The notes beneath the pieces are model-generated. The model made no database searches, was not told the DNA's origin, and saw only the letters and a list, made by a program, of their open reading frames with translations. A DNA stretch of 64,000 nt from Epiperipatus broadwayi (Eukaryota > Onychophora > Udeonychophora > Euonychophora > Peripatidae): NCBI GenBank assembly GCA_028023455.1, contig JAQFVV010000229.1, positions 308,501 through 372,500 of the forward strand, in the 5' to 3' direction. The position numbers and the translations under genes are program-made. Below, piece after piece: positions 60,901-64,000 of the stretch; the first letter of the stretch is position 1; every line of letters starts with the position of its first letter.

Positions 60901-61253
60901 ATATTTATCAACTTGAGTATGTAAACTAATTTAATATCTGGATAGATTTTTAAGTAGAAAGATAGACTTAAATGTTAAAAAAGAGACTCGATATACTCTG
61001 AGTTAACATAAAGACATTTGAAAAGATTTAAAGAATTCTCTGTAAAATTAAAAATCCAATAGCTATATTATAAAATCAATCAATATATTCTTCAATTCCC
61101 TGAATATATAATATACAGTCCACTGTCGTAAATTCACATCTTGATATATTGATCATATAAATGGAATGACCAAATACATAACTTCCTAAAAGGATATTGT
61201 ATATAAAACTTGAGTGTGATTTTCATGGGAACATTCTATACATTGTTTAATAT

Positions 61254-62007
61254 TGTGACACGACAACTTTCTTCCCCTACTAACTGAATTTTAGTTATTA
61301 GAATCGTCGTCGAGGGCGCCACCAAGGATTTCTCTCTTGGAACCTGGTCACATAACTTTACATAAACCTGGTCTTTATTTATTTTCGAACGACGATTCAC
61401 TGATTATAAACTTTGATTATAATCTCACAGGGGTTTTCCTTTAAGAACACTAACTAATTATTATAAATAATTCAAGAATTCAAGAATACGTTGGACAAAA
61501 AAAAACTTTTAATTTCTTTTACTACTATTTATTATTAATAACCTTATAATTCTATCCGATCCAGAAAGAACTGACTTACAATTTCTGATTTTCCCTCCGT
61601 TTACTTTCTAATTATGCTTCCCAAATATTTACCATAGATTTACTCGCGCCTACACTAATACTGCGAATTCTAGCAGACGTGTATATAAGACGACTTATAG
61701 TATTTTTAATCTTTCCCGAAGTTTATTTTTAAACTCCACTTTCTTTGGTAAATAAATAAATTGCAAAAAAATCTTACAATGAACGTATAAGTGTCTTTCG
61801 TTTTCTTATACTTTCAATTCTTCCCTTATTTTCTACTAACAAACGAGTAACGCTCCAAGGTTCTCTGTTACTTGGCGACGCACTTTTATACCCCCACCCT
61901 ATTGTTACTCTCTAGATCGAATAGATATTAAATAATTTAAAATACAGTTATTCCAATATTTCATAAAAAAATATTGAACGAAAATTAACATTAATAGATT
62001 ACAATAT
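61254..62007 (-). mobile_element. Probable LTR of a minus-strand LTR element
   Basis: The left end TGTGACACGACAAC gives GTGTCACA as the minus-strand LTR terminus, and GAGGGCGCCACCAAGG near it parallels the GGGCGCCA block at the same place in the 20.5-kb LTRs. At the other side a minus-strand polypurine tract (AGAGGGGGGAAA, 62037-62026) marks the internal border. The exact right border (about 61995-62015) is uncertain and no second LTR is visible in the window. Confidence 0.45.
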
Positions 62008-62025
62008 TAAACAAATTTATTTCCC

Positions 62026-62037
62026 CCCTCTATTGTT
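62026..62037 (-). promoter_or_regulatory. Polypurine tract candidate
   Basis: Minus-strand AGAGGGGGGAAA, positioned just upstream (in minus orientation) of the probable LTR at 61254-62007. Confidence 0.45.
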
Positions 62038-62129
62038 GAAACATTCGTAATAAACATAATAAATGAAAATTAAATTAAAGATAAAGTTCTATTACGCTTT
62101 TAACTAGAGTTCTCATTAATGGAAAAGTT

Positions 62130-62350
62130 TATAATTACCCTGATCGATCAGAGCGGAGTGGCCTGATTTTCATAGGTTTTACATTCCATTGGTCGTGCCT
62201 TTGTCCTTGTATATGCGAATTCCACGAGTGTTCCTTTGGTTGTCCGGCTAGCAATATCCGTTTCTACCATTCCATAACTCTCTGGATAGCTTCATTCAGA
62301 TGGAGTGGTGGTCAATTCCCCAAAGGGGAAGGTTGTGATAACTTTAGCCG
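62130..62350 (-). other. Less AT-rich segment, possible 3' coding remnant of the minus-strand element
   Basis: The minus strand has a continuous frame of about 40 codons including VETDIASRTTKGTLVEFAYT, which is not recognised. Base composition is clearly higher in GC than the flanks. Function unknown. Confidence 0.3.
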
Positions 62351-62399
62351 CTATACATTTGACAAGAGTCCGCAAAATTAAATTTCAATAATAATAATT

Positions 62400-64000
62400 T
62401 TTATTGTTCGAAACACAGCTGCTTTCTTTATTGTCCTTGCTGGTCTCTAAAGTCAAGTCAACTGATCTCTCTAAACGCGATCTTATCTCCACTCTTTCTT
62501 ATCTTTTTTTTTTAATTAGCGTAATAGCAATTACTAACCAAATATTTTTACTTTGTGAAAGTTTCAACAATAGAGTATAATTACTACCAAGAATCTAATT
62601 TTGTTTTCTTTTCCCCACCCTTTTATCTCTCGAATTTTTCTCCCTTTTAATTAAACACTTTTAACATTTTTTTTTTTTTTAATAAATTATATTCAATTTT
62701 ATTTGTTTATTTCAAAATAAAAGTTCAAAATTTTTACCCTTTCCATTAAATCAAAACCATTTGATAATTAAATTTTTTTTTTATTTTACAAACTATTTAA
62801 CTTCAAAAATATTTATGACAAATTATAAATATGTGAGTTTATATATATATATGAGCTGACTTAAAATATCAGCTCAATATTAATAACAATAAATACTACA
62901 ATTAAGAATATTAAAGTAAAGAGCTCTTAGGCATAGTAGTACTGACACTCTTGATTTACTATTCCTCAACTTAAGATCGATTTAAAATCAAATTCATGCT
63001 GGTTAATGTTTTTTAGGTTCTAATGGGGTTAACATTTTTCTTTCAAGTAGTCATTGTATTAATTATTTTTAATTATAAATTAAACCAAGAATGAAAAAAA
63101 AACATTCAAATTCTTAACAATAAGCTTAATGAATAATATTTTCTTTTATACTATTCCTTTACAAGATACTGTTGAAAGAGCCTATGACAAGCAATAAATA
63201 TTTAAAGGTTGCTTTACCATTTGCTTATTATAAAAATATAATTCTTAAAGACTCTTTTTGTTTGGGATTGTATACCATGTCAGAAAGTATAGAAATTAAT
63301 CTGAATATTTTTAAATATATTTTATATAAATTATAAGTTAAAATATATTTTATAGTAGTAGGTAATTTTATTTTCATTTTAATAGCAATCTGCAAATAGA
63401 ATTGTAATTTTATTATTTATAATCCATACACTTTAGCTCACTTTATAGTTCATATGTTTTAAAATCATAAACTGCTAAGCAAAGTAAAATAATGAATCCT
63501 TTTATATTATATATGTATTTCGGATGAACAATCTTATCAAATACTATAAATTATACACGGATGAATTCGAATAATGTCATTTTATAAATGTAGACTGCAA
63601 AAATCACCGTTTTAATATATATATATATATAAAGTCAAAAACTAACTGTTTATCGTACGTAAATTACAACGTCATAATTCTCATGCTTAAAGAACCCAAC
63701 AAAATATCTGTAATCTGTTGTCAAGAATGGCTATGATGTAATTTATACATTTATACATATGTATACCTTTATATTAAATTACATTTATTTAATGTTAACA
63801 ATAGTACTCTAAAACTAATTAAAAATTCATTATCCATTGATTTCCCTACCAAGATAGACTTTTAAAAGGTAAATTAAATTAAAACTACAGACATATTTAT
63901 ATATCTATTTTTAACCAACAATTCTAACTAACATTGCATTAATAATTGAAAGAGATTTTTATTTTTTATCTTACTTAAATTTAAGAGCGAATGGAGTGTG
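62400..64000. other. Unassigned sequence to window end
   Basis: AT-rich sequence with short (TA)n tracts at 62841 and 63617. No further exon of the host gene was found by eye, although one encoding a Cys-x-x-Cys segment is expected downstream. Confidence 0.35.

Overview
The window is eukaryotic and almost certainly from an invertebrate animal. It is very AT-rich, contains small exons separated by introns of 5 to 29 kb with GT...AG borders, and is filled with (TA)n tracts, trinucleotide microsatellites, tRNA-derived short elements and decayed retrotransposons. The species cannot be fixed from sequence alone. The window lies inside one host gene. I see no bacterial, plasmid or organellar signature, so operons, ribosome binding sites and CRISPR arrays do not apply.

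Host gene (+ strand): four small exons at 4237-4314, 33065-33139, 38147-38257 and 59613-59788. The first three are flanked by phase 0 junctions, and the fourth ends in phase 2. Together they encode a coiled-coil segment whose last two exons resemble, from memory of the family, the DUF4795 domain of QRICH2/C16orf96-type proteins (QRICH2 is a sperm-flagellum protein). The 5' exons and the C-terminal Cys-containing exon lie outside the window. Almost everything else is intronic mobile DNA.

Layout: 0-1.5 kb, protease/RT remnant of a Ty3/Gypsy element (-). 5.3-5.9 kb, tRNA-like SINE and GIY-YIG remnant (-). 7.6-8.9 kb, gag-like remnant (-). 12.2-14.4 kb, internally deleted Gypsy pol (-). 15.6-16.2 kb, degenerate tandem repeat. 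20.0-20.3 kb, hairpin MITE. 20.55-28.14 kb, three nearly identical 2.13-kb LTRs alternating with two 0.6-kb internal regions (-). 28.16-29.08 kb, a compact element with about 110-bp inverted ends around one intact 214-aa GIY-YIG ORF. 29.12-31.78 kb, a fold-back element with about 780-bp arms. 33.5 kb, a tRNA-like retroposon with a 15-bp target duplication. 35.8-36.5 kb, a large microsatellite. 41.09-55.18 kb, an LTR element with 3-kb LTRs, its 5' LTR split by a 4.9-kb insertion, carrying two unrecognised coiled-coil ORFs and no pol. 57.4-59.4 kb, a Gypsy remnant (+) with 3' LTR. 60.4-60.9 kb, a LINE RT remnant (+). 61.25-62.04 kb, a likely LTR plus polypurine tract of another element (-).

The most unusual items are the pol-less giant-LTR element with its own hendecad-repeat protein, the inverted-repeat GIY-YIG element, the three-LTR array, and the recurrent association of element ends with (TA)n tracts.
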